From NCBI GenBank assembly GCA_029262065.1, contig JAJDAC010000015.1, positions 62,001-126,000 on the forward strand: DNA of 64,000 nt. Reading direction: 5' to 3'. Origin of the DNA: Candidatus Krumholzibacteriota bacterium (GTDB lineage: Bacteria > Krumholzibacteriota > Krumholzibacteriia > JAJRXK01). Position 1 is the stretch's first letter, and each line of letters begins with the position of its first letter. Of the stretch, positions 45,001 through 53,252 are shown piece by piece. The translations under genes and the position numbers were made by a program. A model generated the notes under the pieces. That model worked only from the letters and a program-made list of their open reading frames with translations. It made no database searches and was not told the DNA's origin.

Positions 45001-45123
45001 ATCTGGAAAAACGTCGACCGGCACACGAGTGATCCAGATGGAACCCGCGACGAGCAAGAGTCCGGCGAGCGCCAAGATGAACACCCGATGATGCAGAGAA
45101 AGTCCGATGAGTCGTTGCAGCAT
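42049..45123 (-). CDS. CusA/CzcA-type heavy-metal RND efflux pump
   Basis: 1024 residues from the ATG at 45123, 14 bp after the membrane-fusion gene; a longer open frame overlaps that gene and is less likely. The sequence is a full-length RND inner-membrane pump: it starts LIGLSLHHRVFILALAG, has the periplasmic parts, and carries the HME-RND signature IGALVDDAIIVVENVFRRL with the paired Asp in the fourth membrane helix. A second set of 6 membrane segments follows (GMYAALFLAFRNHRYTLIVL). Pumps of this class export Cu/Ag or Zn/Co/Cd; I cannot tell which. It is the last gene of a BlaI-M56-CusCBA operon. Confidence 0.92.
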   Translation of the reverse strand: MLQRLIGLSLHHRVFILALAGLLLVAGSIWITRVPVDVFPDLSAPTVTVITEGPGMAPEEIELLVTFPLESALNGAPGIRRVRSVSAAGISVIWGEFDWGEDIYRARQVVAERIQKVTLPSQVAPPELGPISSIMGEITFVALTADGTVDQMELRRLAETGVRRSLLAIPGISQVSPIGGDVREYQVEVDVPSLVQHGVSIGEVADVLGEVTRNPAAGFHVDRGQEYLVRGLARAVDPEDLKSAVVRVVDGVPLTVGDLAKVELGAEPQRGIASYNAAPAVILSVQKQPGANTLELMKRVDAVLDEVGRTLPAGVTIERENFRQSNFIRTAIHNITVALRDGAVLVILILFLFLGDLRTTFISAVAIPLSLITGVLVISAFGGTMNTMTLGGFTIAIGALVDDAIIVVENVFRRLKEAKTEDDKRALDIVYQAASSVLGAIFFATLIIVLVFVPLFFLPGMEGRLLKPLGFAYLVSLGASLLVSVTVTPALSYIMLRKVALSKPRESWLMRGLGGFYHRALARALARPGLVIGISVAMVIGAFALLPFLGRSFLPTFNEGSLTVAVVSPPGITLEESDVAGREVEEALLAFPEVISTSRRTGRAEKDEHVQGVNASEMEVVLREGSDKTKFLPGMRDAVAMIPGVEVSFGQPISHRIDHMISGSKSNLAIKVFGPELSVIRGLSERIEEIVGAVPGIVDLSNQEQASIPQLLIDFDRPALARHGLSAADLSRYVESAFQGTTVGEIVDNGVVSRVVVRLPERLREHRDMLQELPVVTDVGRVLQLSDLAVVRFDLGPSLIRREDVQRVGMLTANIEGADLAGTVDRARLAVEQGVDFPVGYRVNYGGQFEEGARSARNISMLAVLVLVGMYAALFLAFRNHRYTLIVLVNLPLALIGGIVAVALGEGVLSIAALVGFITLFGIATRNGVLLVTRYQDLMQEGVELIEAVRRGSEERLAPVLMTALTAGLALVPLVLAGHKAGNEIQSPMGQVILGGLLTSTFLNLVLVPVLFSRWGGERTRVVA

Positions 45124-45136
45124 TGACTTTCCGCTC

Positions 45137-46696
45137 CTAGTGGGCGTGACCGTGGCCCGCGCCACCTGAGCTAATGAGTGAGGCCCGGCGGATTGCGGGG
45201 CCGCCAGCGGTCACCAAGCGCTCCGCGACGCTGAGACCGGCGACCAGCACGCTATCGCCCTCGCGCCCGAGGATTGAAATCTCCCGACGCTCGAAGCTCT
45301 CGCCATCGAGCTGGACGAAGACCGTGGGAACTCCGGCGTCATCGACGATGGCCGAGCTGGAAATCACGATGCCAGCATGGGCTTCGGTCAGCAGGACTTC
45401 GGCCTCCACGGCGTGGCCGATGCGCAGACGATCCGAACCGGTGGTAACCTGAAGCAGACAGGTGACGCGGCCGGTGCGTGTAGTCACCTCCGGAGAGATC
45501 GACACCAGGCGAACCTGCCCGTCTTGAAACAAACGGCGTTCCTGGGCGCCCGTCGTGCGAATCCACAATCCTGAAACGCCGGCCTCCAGGCGGGATGCGT
45601 CGGCGGGCGACAAGTACACCTCGACCCAGACCGGCTCCACCCTCACCAGACGCACGAGAGGATCGCCGGCTGAGACCGCCTGCCCGGGACGAACGAGAAC
45701 CTCCGCGACTTCGCCCGAGAACGGCGCGGTCACTTCCAGAAGTGCCGACCGCGGACCCGAACCACTCCCAGAGCCTCGCACCGATGCCATCTGGCGGCGT
45801 GCCGAATCGCTCTGCGCCTCCAGGGTCTGGACTCGCGCGCGCGCGGCGTCGAATTCGGCCTGGCTGACGGCGCCCACCTCGAGCAGTCCTTCCAGCCGTA
45901 CGAATCGGTCGCGAGCCAAACCCAGCTCCGCCTTCTTCTCGGTTTCCACCGCCTGCAATTGAGCCAGCGTCTGGCCTTGCGCCACGCGAGTGCTGAAAGC
46001 GAGGACTGCGTCTCCCGCATTTCGAGAAAGACCTACATATGGCCATGGATCGGCCGCCACGATTCCATCGATGGGTGCCGCCAGTTGGAGTTCGCCACCA
46101 CTGGCCGGGCGCACCAAGCCTGTCCCCCGTGCGCTCTCGCGAATCTCACCCTCGGCGACCCACGCCGTAGAGAAACGTGTCTTCCACTGTTGTTCCTTGA
46201 GAAAGGAAACCGCTTCACCCGCCGGCGCCGCGTCATCGTTTTCTGCCAGCCCGCCCGGAGACTCATTGGTCCCCACGCGAACGCGTCCCGACAAGATCTC
46301 TTCCGTCTTACCTGCGCCAGCCACACGAAACAACAAATCGTACTCGCCACTCGATGCGGGCGTGATCGCAATGTCAAAGATGCCGCCGCGCAACGCTTGG
46401 TCCTTCGTAAACACCTGCTCACGCCCCCCGGGCTCCCGGAGCACGGCCGAGACAACGCCCTCGGTCAAGGCGCTGAAATCGCTGAGCACGGTCACGTGGG
46501 TATGCGAGTTCACCGTTTCGCCAGCGATGAGAGGATCTGCCTCGGCGAAGATCTCGAAATCATTGCCCCACGAAGTCACGGCCCAACTCTCTTCTCCACC
46601 GTGGTCATCTTCCTGAATGGAGGGCCCTCCCACCTGGCAGGCGCCCATAAGAAAAACGGCCGTGAGCCCGAGCAGAATCTTGCAGGATCTCGTCAT
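45137..46696 (-). CDS. CusB/CzcB-type periplasmic membrane-fusion lipoprotein
   Basis: 519 residues with a lipobox (LMGAC, Cys about residue 20). The first about 150 residues of the mature chain form an extra beta domain (FEIFAEADPLIAGETVNSHT, with H-T-H) seen in some metal-efflux adaptors. The adaptor core follows: a biotinyl-lipoyl-like strand, a coiled hairpin (AVETEKKAELGLARDRFVRL) and barrel parts (VTAPFSGEVAEVLVRPGQAV). The C-terminus ends in GHGHAH, a potential metal-binding tail. Its start overlaps the stop of the CusC-like gene (ATGA). The pump gene follows after 13 bases. Confidence 0.88.
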   Translation of the reverse strand: MTRSCKILLGLTAVFLMGACQVGGPSIQEDDHGGEESWAVTSWGNDFEIFAEADPLIAGETVNSHTHVTVLSDFSALTEGVVSAVLREPGGREQVFTKDQALRGGIFDIAITPASSGEYDLLFRVAGAGKTEEILSGRVRVGTNESPGGLAENDDAAPAGEAVSFLKEQQWKTRFSTAWVAEGEIRESARGTGLVRPASGGELQLAAPIDGIVAADPWPYVGLSRNAGDAVLAFSTRVAQGQTLAQLQAVETEKKAELGLARDRFVRLEGLLEVGAVSQAEFDAARARVQTLEAQSDSARRQMASVRGSGSGSGPRSALLEVTAPFSGEVAEVLVRPGQAVSAGDPLVRLVRVEPVWVEVYLSPADASRLEAGVSGLWIRTTGAQERRLFQDGQVRLVSISPEVTTRTGRVTCLLQVTTGSDRLRIGHAVEAEVLLTEAHAGIVISSSAIVDDAGVPTVFVQLDGESFERREISILGREGDSVLVAGLSVAERLVTAGGPAIRRASLISSGGAGHGHAH

Positions 46697-47943
46697 CGTG
46701 AATCTCCTTGGGTCAACACACGGCCGATGCTCAGCTCCAGATCTCGATGGGCCGCCAGGGCTTCCGCTCTGAGTTCCAGGGCCGAAAGCTGACTGTCCAA
46801 GACGGAGCGAAGGGTCTCAAGTAGATCGGTCATGCTGCTCTCTCCGGCCAAGAATGTGGCTCCGGCCGCCGTCGCAATCTCCGGCGCATCTTCCACGGCC
46901 GCCTCGACGGCAAACCAGCTATCGCGCAGTGCGGTGTAGGAAGTCAAAGCTGCCGCACTCCGCTGCTCTGCCTCCCGCTCGGTCAAATCCAGTCTTGCTT
47001 TTTGAGTCGCAAGAAGCCGCGAGTACTCATGTCGATCGCCTTGATTGCGATCGAAAACTGGAACATCCCACGACAATCCGAAGTAGGGCCCGTCGAAATC
47101 CCCGGCGTCGTCACCGATTCGTGTCCAGCCAAACTCCAGGGTCGGAAACTCGAGAACGCGACCGGCCAAACGGCGACGGAGCTCCGTCGCCTCCACGCCG
47201 CTGCGTTGTGCGAGCAGGTCTGGACGAACGGAATCTTCGAGCAATTGCGGGACCCTGGGCAGTTCGGAGAGCACGGGCATCGCGCCCGGCGGCAGATCGG
47301 CTCGTGCGGTCAGCGCGTTTCCACGCGCGCGGGCCAGGTCAGATTCTGCATACGCCAACTCCCCCCGCAGCTCAGCCATAGCCAGCCGGAAGCGACGGGC
47401 AGTCAGCTGCGACTCTTCGCCACGCGCCGCGCGCACTGTCAGCCGTCGGTCGAGGGCTGCAAGGCTCTCGAAGTGTGCGGCGATCAAAGACCGACGTTGC
47501 TGCGCCACGGCCCAACGCGTGTGAACCTCCCGAAACTGCTGTCGTAGGTCGAGCTGCGCCCATTCCAGATTCTGGTTCGCGGCTTCGACGGAAGCCTCGG
47601 TAGCATCCACCGCCAGGCCACGTCGGCCATCCAACGGCGGCCGCCAGCTGAGTTTGAGAGTGCCTTGCGCAGCCTGATTCGATGGCGCTTCGCGCTCGAA
47701 CGCGATCGTCGGATTCTCGAGCGCGCCGGCACGTCGACGCTCGGCTTCTGCGCGACCGAGTTCTTCTGTCAGCGCGACAACCGCCGGATGCGTCGGCCCA
47801 AGTGGGGCGAGAAACTCTTCCTCGCTGACGGCGACGACTTCCTGCGCGCGGGAAGAAGCACTGAGCAAACCAAAGAGAGCCCCGCCGAGCATCAGCCTGG
47901 CTACGGCGCCGTAACACCGACCCAGTATCGGTTTTCTTGCCAC
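46693..47943 (-). CDS. CusC/CzcC-type TolC-like outer-membrane channel
   Basis: 416 residues from a GTG at 47943, chosen because GAGGGGA lies upstream; the frame is open to 48036, but that would overlap the upstream gene. Signal peptide AVARLMLGGALFGLLSASSR. The mature part is two long helical repeats (NPTIAFEREAPSNQAAQ, ELRGELAYAESDLARARGNA, SMTDLLETLRSVLDSQLSAL) of the outer-membrane efflux family. It has the tandem-repeat layout of TolC-like trimers. Cotranscribed with the adaptor (overlap ATGA) and the pump. Confidence 0.88.
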   Translation of the reverse strand: MARKPILGRCYGAVARLMLGGALFGLLSASSRAQEVVAVSEEEFLAPLGPTHPAVVALTEELGRAEAERRRAGALENPTIAFEREAPSNQAAQGTLKLSWRPPLDGRRGLAVDATEASVEAANQNLEWAQLDLRQQFREVHTRWAVAQQRRSLIAAHFESLAALDRRLTVRAARGEESQLTARRFRLAMAELRGELAYAESDLARARGNALTARADLPPGAMPVLSELPRVPQLLEDSVRPDLLAQRSGVEATELRRRLAGRVLEFPTLEFGWTRIGDDAGDFDGPYFGLSWDVPVFDRNQGDRHEYSRLLATQKARLDLTEREAEQRSAAALTSYTALRDSWFAVEAAVEDAPEIATAAGATFLAGESSMTDLLETLRSVLDSQLSALELRAEALAAHRDLELSIGRVLTQGDSR

Positions 47944-47980
47944 GAATACTTCCCCTCGAGTCATGAACCGCGATTCCGTC

Positions 47981-48973
47981 TCAACCCAGAATGTGATGAA
48001 GCAGGGTTTCGGTGAGATGATGCAAAGGATCCGCAAGCGCCGCCGCCGCGGCGCAGCCTAGAAACAACGCCACCATCTTGGTGCCTCGGCTCCACCGGCT
48101 GCCGGGCGATGCGGCCAGGAGCGACTCGACGCGGGCGGAGACGCCATGCGCGTTGAAGGCGAGGGCGGCGGGACCAAACCCCGCCACGTCGTGGCGAATT
48201 CGTTCCATCCTGACGAGCGCCTCGGCAACACGAAACCGATCACCAATGCTGGCTCCTGCGTCTTCGTCGCAGGCCTGCTCGCAGGCAAGCTCGAGATCGA
48301 GATCAAGAATCCGGCGCACGCGCGGCAGATGTCCCAGCGACAGAAGTCTCGTCGCGCCTCGCCACAGTCCGTCGCTCCTACGCGCATGGGCGTTTTCGTG
48401 GGCAACGATCGCTGCGACCAGATGGGTAGGAATGCCACTCAGCAAACCCGACGACAATACGGTTCGTTTCTCCAGCAATCCCACCGAGATGGCAACGGGA
48501 TGGTCCGACTCGACAACCCACGCGTCGTATCGGGGATCGAATTGCGCGGTCTTCGCAAGCTGCCGAACGAGCTGGCGGGAAGCGTGGAAGCGAAGGCTCC
48601 TTACGAGGCCTACCACCAGGGTCGCGATCGCCGCGGAAGTCACGACCATCCAGAACACGGTTCCGCCGATCGCATGCGGTGGATGATTCAGACAAAAATG
48701 AATATGGCTGTCAGTATGGGCAGTGCAATGGTCGATGCGAGGAAGGCCGGGAAAGACCATCCCAAGGATCTTTGGGGCGAAGCAAAGGGCGGTGGCAAAA
48801 AGGCCGCCCACGAGAGGCGCGACTGACACAGCACGAAGCGCCACGGCACGCGTTCTCGGATCCAACGATCGGAGCGATGCGCGAAGCACGGGATAGATCG
48901 CGCCGATCCCAAGCGATATGACCGCAAGGAAGAGCACCCACGCCAACATGCCCAACTGGAAGAGCCCCATCAA
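47981..48973 (-). CDS. M56 (BlaR1-like) membrane metallopeptidase with His/Cys-rich loop
   Basis: 330 residues with several membrane segments (residues about 3-30, 50-75, 104-126 and near the C-terminus, about 297-317). HENAH at 191-195 is the zinc-binding motif of M56 peptidases, and E231 in C-E-Q-A-C-D-E-D-A is the likely third ligand. A loop between the second and third segments, residues 82-100, contains H82, C83, H86, H90, H92, C94, H97 and H100, which is unusual and looks metal-binding. M56 proteins such as BlaR1 sense a ligand outside and cleave the cognate BlaI repressor inside. There is no penicillin-binding domain, and the operon encodes a metal-type pump, so I infer metal sensing. 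Overlaps the repressor gene by ATGA. Confidence 0.82.
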   Translation of the reverse strand: MMGLFQLGMLAWVLFLAVISLGIGAIYPVLRASLRSLDPRTRAVALRAVSVAPLVGGLFATALCFAPKILGMVFPGLPRIDHCTAHTDSHIHFCLNHPPHAIGGTVFWMVVTSAAIATLVVGLVRSLRFHASRQLVRQLAKTAQFDPRYDAWVVESDHPVAISVGLLEKRTVLSSGLLSGIPTHLVAAIVAHENAHARRSDGLWRGATRLLSLGHLPRVRRILDLDLELACEQACDEDAGASIGDRFRVAEALVRMERIRHDVAGFGPAALAFNAHGVSARVESLLAASPGSRWSRGTKMVALFLGCAAAAALADPLHHLTETLLHHILG

Positions 48974-49380
48974 GATTTGCCCTCCGAATCCCTGCGGTCC
49001 TTGAGTCGCTCTTCGATGAGGCCTTCCAACTGCTCGAGTTGCTCCGGTCCGACCTGTTCGGCCACGCCGATGAAGGCCGAAAGCATGGCGTCCGGCTGGC
49101 CACCCATGACCCGGTCGACAACTTCCTGCAAGGCCTGGCGGTGAAACTCAGCTCGCGTCATCCGGGGAGAATACACGTGTGCGTGGCTCACCTTTTCGCG
49201 CTGAAGAAGGCCCTTCTCGAAAAGTCGCTTCAACGTTGATTGGATCGTGTTGAGCGTGATGCGCCGACTACGCCCCACCTTCTGGTGAACGGCTTTGGCG
49301 TCCTTGCCACCGCTGGACCACAGATGATCCATGACGGCAAGTTCAAGATCGCCCAGAAAGGGCGGTCGCGCGGGTTTCAT
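48970..49380 (-). CDS. BlaI/MecI-family transcriptional repressor
   Basis: 136 residues from the ATG at 49380 (AAGGATACCC upstream); an upstream in-frame extension has no good site. The N-terminal winged helix (LGDLELAVMDHLWSSGGKD, ITLNTIQSTLKRLFEKGLLQ) and the C-terminal dimerisation helices match BlaI/MecI. It has no cysteine, so it cannot sense copper in the CopY manner. It is the first gene of an operon with the M56 protein and a CusCBA-type efflux system. A perfect palindrome over the -35 box upstream is the probable operator. In this family the repressor is inactivated by cleavage by the M56 partner; here that is inference. Confidence 0.87.
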   Translation of the reverse strand: MKPARPPFLGDLELAVMDHLWSSGGKDAKAVHQKVGRSRRITLNTIQSTLKRLFEKGLLQREKVSHAHVYSPRMTRAEFHRQALQEVVDRVMGGQPDAMLSAFIGVAEQVGPEQLEQLEGLIEERLKDRRDSEGKS

Positions 49381-49435
49381 CGGGTATCCTTCCCAGGCAC
49401 ACGGCCCCAGGCACACGGGTCGTTGTGGAGCGCCC

Positions 49436-49470
49436 AAGCTAGAGTCCAAAAAACCGATTGTCAATCGGTT
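49436..49470 (-). promoter_or_regulatory. promoter and palindromic operator of the BlaI-M56-CusCBA operon
   Basis: On the minus strand TTGACA (49464-49459) and TAGCTT (49441-49436) are spaced 17 bp, about 50 bp before the BlaI start. The -35 box lies in the perfect 19-bp palindrome AACCGATTG-A-CAATCGGTT (49452-49470). A repressor bound there would block RNA polymerase. The sequence differs from the TACA/TGTA boxes of classic BlaI operators. Confidence 0.78.
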
Positions 49471-49694
49471 ATTCTGAGAACCAGCCAGGGAAGCACGAAC
49501 TCGAACGCGGGCTCACGCTCACGTGAACTCGGCTTAGCCATTTGCTAACGATTTGGCGCATATACCAGTGGGAGTCGGAATGTCGACGGTAGTGAGGAGC
49601 TCTACCCCTTTGCCCACCTCACGCAGAAAACGGCATGCTGCCCCCGCCAGAACGGACGCGCGCCCGAACGACCACCCAACCTGGAGGACCACAG

Positions 49695-50240
49695 ATGGCC
49701 GGCCGATTCCTGCCCCTCGTTTTCTTGATTCTGCTGGCTCCGGGGACGACCGATATCCCCGCCCCAGCGCACGAATCCGCGTCAGCTCAGACCGTCGCTC
49801 CGGTCGACCTCCGATCGTCCTGCACACAGAGCCAGATGTACCCGCTCGAAGTGACGGTGCGTCTGCTCGAAGAGCTGGTGCCCGGGCGCTGGGTCACCGC
49901 CGAGGTCTCGGTTCACGGCGCCGTGAGTCTTGACCGGCTGAGCCTCGAGATCTCCGCCGTCCGAGACGTAGCCATCTCGGGCATGAAGCGCGTGGATTTC
50001 GGACCATTGCCGAGCGGTAAGAAGGTTAGCCACACACTAAAGCTTCGTGTTGGTGACACCCCCGAGCAACGACAGCTCGCAGTGGTGGCCACGGGAATCG
50101 CCGAGGGCAGGACGCTGCGGCGCGGCGCATCGCTTAACATCCTGCCCCACGGCCCCCATCATCCGGCCGTGGCAAGCCCGGTCTCCAAAAAGGGCCACGA
50201 GGTCATGGAGTACCCCGGTGCCGCGAGGAGGTTACGATGA
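49695..50240 (+). CDS. small secreted protein preceding a metallopeptidase
   Basis: 181 residues from the ATG at 49695, with GGAGG at 49683; the frame is open upstream to 49635. Signal peptide AGRFLPLVFLILLAPGTTDI. The mature part is beta-rich (YPLEVTVRLLEELVPGRW, VTAEVSVHGAVSLDRLSLEI) and looks like an Ig-like domain. No family recognised. The stop overlaps the start of the metallopeptidase gene (ATGA), so the two are translationally coupled; it may be a chaperone, inhibitor or partner for that protein, which is only a guess. Confidence 0.72.
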   Translation: MAGRFLPLVFLILLAPGTTDIPAPAHESASAQTVAPVDLRSSCTQSQMYPLEVTVRLLEELVPGRWVTAEVSVHGAVSLDRLSLEISAVRDVAISGMKRVDFGPLPSGKKVSHTLKLRVGDTPEQRQLAVVATGIAEGRTLRRGASLNILPHGPHHPAVASPVSKKGHEVMEYPGAARRLR

Positions 50241-53233
50241 CCGCCCGACTCCGCATCTCGACCTTCGTGGTCCTCGCCGCGGCGGTCCTGCTGACGACGG
50301 TTCCGGTGGACCGGGCCGATGCCCAGACCCTGATCTCTTTCTGGACCCTCAACGGAAACATCGACAGCAGCGTGCCGCAGACGGCGATACTCCACGACCC
50401 CAACGTCACCGTGAGCACACTCGCCTCCACTGGGCTCGTAACCGGCGTTCATCTCAATGCGTTCATGGCCGACGGTTGGCCATCAGGACCGTTTGACCCC
50501 AGCGCATACTTCGAGTACACCGTCACGCCCAACGCAAACTTCGAGGTGACGTACATCAGCATGCAGTTCTCGTTGTACAACGACTCGGCGGGCACCTCCA
50601 CGTGGGACGTGCGGTCCAGCGTGGACGGCTTCGCCAACACCATCGCCAGCGGCACCACGTCGGTGCTCACCGGCGCGGGCGCGCTCATCCAGGCGTTTCT
50701 CCCCGGAGTGGGCACACAGACCGTACCGGTGACCTTCCGCGTGTACACACACACCAACTCCGGCGCCGCCAACCCTCAGCAGAGAGGCCTTCGCGGGTCC
50801 GCGGCTGGCGGCACGGGCCTCAGGATCAACGGCAGCGTTACTGCGAGTCCGCTCCCCTTCGTCGTTTCGGGTCGCTTCCTCTACGAGGACCGCATGTGGG
50901 ACAAGGATGGGCACACCGGCGCCGTGCAGAACCTCCCCATCCGCCACGCCGATGTAGAAATCGTCGACGCCAACGGAGACGTGGTGGTGAGCGAGGGCTC
51001 CACCGACGTCAACGGCGACTTCGCCATCGAAACGGCGCTCACGGGTACCGTGGATCTCTACGCGCGCGTGCTCACCAACACTGAAAACAACAGCACGTAC
51101 CAGCTGGTCGTCAACGGCGGGGCGAACTCGATAAACAATCCCTTGTTCATACACGCGGTTCCCACCGACGTCGTGCTCGGCCACGCCGCTGGCACGCCGC
51201 TGGATCTGGGAACCTATTTGATCGCCGACACCGACGGCACCGGTGTAGCCCAGGCGTTCAACATCCTCGACCGCGCCATTGACGGAACGGACTGGCTTGC
51301 CCAGCCGGAGGCACGAGGCTCCTACCCCGGGCTGGGGGTGTCGTTTCGATGGGGACCCGTCGAGAGCCAGTCAGGATCATTCTATGTCTCGTCTGGAGGC
51401 CGCGTCATCACCATTGCGTCTCCGGGCTCCGGCGACACCGACGGTTGGAGCGACGCGGTCATTCTCCACGAGTTCGGCCACTACGTGATCGACATCTCCC
51501 ATCAGGACGACAGTCCGGGCGGGCCGCATTTCCTGGGCGACAACCTGCAGAACCCGCTGCTGAGTTACGCCGAGGGCTACGCCACGTACTTCTGCGCAGA
51601 AGCGCGGGAGTTCACCGCGTTCACCGCGGGCACCGACGATCACGTGACCATCTACGCCGACATGGACATCCCTCCCCCAGTGGGCACGCCGGGAGGCCTG
51701 GGCTTCGGCTACGACTTCGAAACCGGAACCTTCAGCGACGGAACCCCCATCAGCCAGCTTGGGCAGGCCAACGAGTCCAACGTCACCTCTGCCATGTGGG
51801 ACCTCACAGACGGCCCCTCCACGCCGGACGAAAGCCCGGGCGTGGACGACGACTCACTCGACGGCGACGGCACCGACGTATGGGCCGTGTTGTCGGGCTA
51901 CATGGCGACATTGCCGTTCGAAGAATCCATCAGCTTCGAAGATTTCGTGCAGGGGTGGAAAAGCATCCACGGCCCAACCTACTTTTCGGCCGAGCTCGAC
52001 GAGATCCTCAATGACATCAACTCCATGGGCTTCGAGCCCGATATCCACGAGCCCGACGACGAGATCGCCGCGGTGGCAACCATTGTCGTGGGAAGCTTTG
52101 ACCTGGTGGGTCCAAGCGGTGGCGTGGTGATCAACGAGATAAACGTAAGCTCCACGGACGGCGTAGAACTGTACAACAGTTCCGATGTCACCGTGGACAT
52201 CGGCCTGTACCAGGTGGTCTGCACCGCTGATACATGGCCGACGACCACCTACACCTTCGCCCCGTCGTTTCCGTTGGCTCCGGGGAGCAGGGTGTACATC
52301 CACGAAAGGAGCGATCCGGCCAACGACTCGGCCAACGACGTCTATCTCCCAGAGAACATCTATTTTGACTACGAGCAACCCGGCGCTTGCGCTCTTCTGG
52401 ACGACGCCGGTGTGGCCATCGACTTCGTGCGCTTCGACGGTGTGGGGAATCCGACCGCCACCCCGGTGCCACCGGGGACTGTGTTCACCGGAAGCCTGGC
52501 GAGCCCTCCCGTAAGCCGCGTACTGGGTCGTGACAGTATGGGCACCGACACCGACGATGCCTCCGACTTCACCGTGCAGAACCCCAGCGGCGGCGTGCCG
52601 AACCTCATGCCGGTCCAGGCCAGGACCTTCTTCGATACGGGGGACGTGGACGAAGTGGGGGTACCCATGCTGGGCGGAAAAACCTACGTCCTGCGTACGC
52701 TCGACCTGTTCGGTGGCGGGAACAGCAACATGGTGCTTCTGGACACGGATAAGTTCACCGTGCTCGACACCAATGACGACCGCGCCCCGGGAGTTCTGGA
52801 GTCCATGATCACGTACACGGCGCCGCAGACGGGGTTGTACTACGCGCGCCTCACCCATGTGGGCACGCTCACCGACTACGGAATGTACAACTTGTTGGTG
52901 TACGCCCTACCCCAGTCGCCCACGGCCATCAACGACCCGGAGTTGCCAGCGCCGAGAGTTACCGAGCTTCGGGGGACCTATCCCAACCCCTTCAATCCTC
53001 GACTCACCGTGGCGTTCGAACTGGACCGCGAGCGACCCGTCTCCATCAAAGCGTACGATGCGCGGGGTCGGCTGGTGCGACACGTTCTCGAAGAGGCACG
53101 TCCGCCTGGTGACCACACCGTGGTGTGGGACGGAAAGGATGACAGCGGCCTCGAAGTGGCCGGGGGCGTGTACTTCCTGCGCTTCGAGTCGGAGGATGTG
53201 AAGCGCACCACCAAGGTGACGCTGGTGAAATGA
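50237..53233 (+). CDS. secreted metallopeptidase with lamin-tail-like and sorting-type domains
   Basis: 998 residues with a signal peptide (VVLAAAVLLTTVPVDRADA). HEFGH at residues 411-415, with E446 in S-Y-A-E-G-Y-A about 30 residues on, gives a gluzincin-type zinc site. A beta domain precedes it (VVSGRFLYEDRMWDKDGHTG, with an Ig-like carrier), and a lamin-tail-like module (GGVVINEINVSSTDGVELYN) lies after the catalytic region. The C-terminus (TYPNPFNPRLTVAFEL to VTLVK) is a FlgD-like sorting domain. The catalytic core layout parallels that of the protein at 4096-8553, so the two are probably related. It ends 19 bp before the convergent NDH-2 stop. Confidence 0.82.
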   Translation: MTARLRISTFVVLAAAVLLTTVPVDRADAQTLISFWTLNGNIDSSVPQTAILHDPNVTVSTLASTGLVTGVHLNAFMADGWPSGPFDPSAYFEYTVTPNANFEVTYISMQFSLYNDSAGTSTWDVRSSVDGFANTIASGTTSVLTGAGALIQAFLPGVGTQTVPVTFRVYTHTNSGAANPQQRGLRGSAAGGTGLRINGSVTASPLPFVVSGRFLYEDRMWDKDGHTGAVQNLPIRHADVEIVDANGDVVVSEGSTDVNGDFAIETALTGTVDLYARVLTNTENNSTYQLVVNGGANSINNPLFIHAVPTDVVLGHAAGTPLDLGTYLIADTDGTGVAQAFNILDRAIDGTDWLAQPEARGSYPGLGVSFRWGPVESQSGSFYVSSGGRVITIASPGSGDTDGWSDAVILHEFGHYVIDISHQDDSPGGPHFLGDNLQNPLLSYAEGYATYFCAEAREFTAFTAGTDDHVTIYADMDIPPPVGTPGGLGFGYDFETGTFSDGTPISQLGQANESNVTSAMWDLTDGPSTPDESPGVDDDSLDGDGTDVWAVLSGYMATLPFEESISFEDFVQGWKSIHGPTYFSAELDEILNDINSMGFEPDIHEPDDEIAAVATIVVGSFDLVGPSGGVVINEINVSSTDGVELYNSSDVTVDIGLYQVVCTADTWPTTTYTFAPSFPLAPGSRVYIHERSDPANDSANDVYLPENIYFDYEQPGACALLDDAGVAIDFVRFDGVGNPTATPVPPGTVFTGSLASPPVSRVLGRDSMGTDTDDASDFTVQNPSGGVPNLMPVQARTFFDTGDVDEVGVPMLGGKTYVLRTLDLFGGGNSNMVLLDTDKFTVLDTNDDRAPGVLESMITYTAPQTGLYYARLTHVGTLTDYGMYNLLVYALPQSPTAINDPELPAPRVTELRGTYPNPFNPRLTVAFELDRERPVSIKAYDARGRLVRHVLEEARPPGDHTVVWDGKDDSGLEVAGGVYFLRFESEDVKRTTKVTLVK

Positions 53234-53252
53234 TATGGAACGGTTGGTGATG

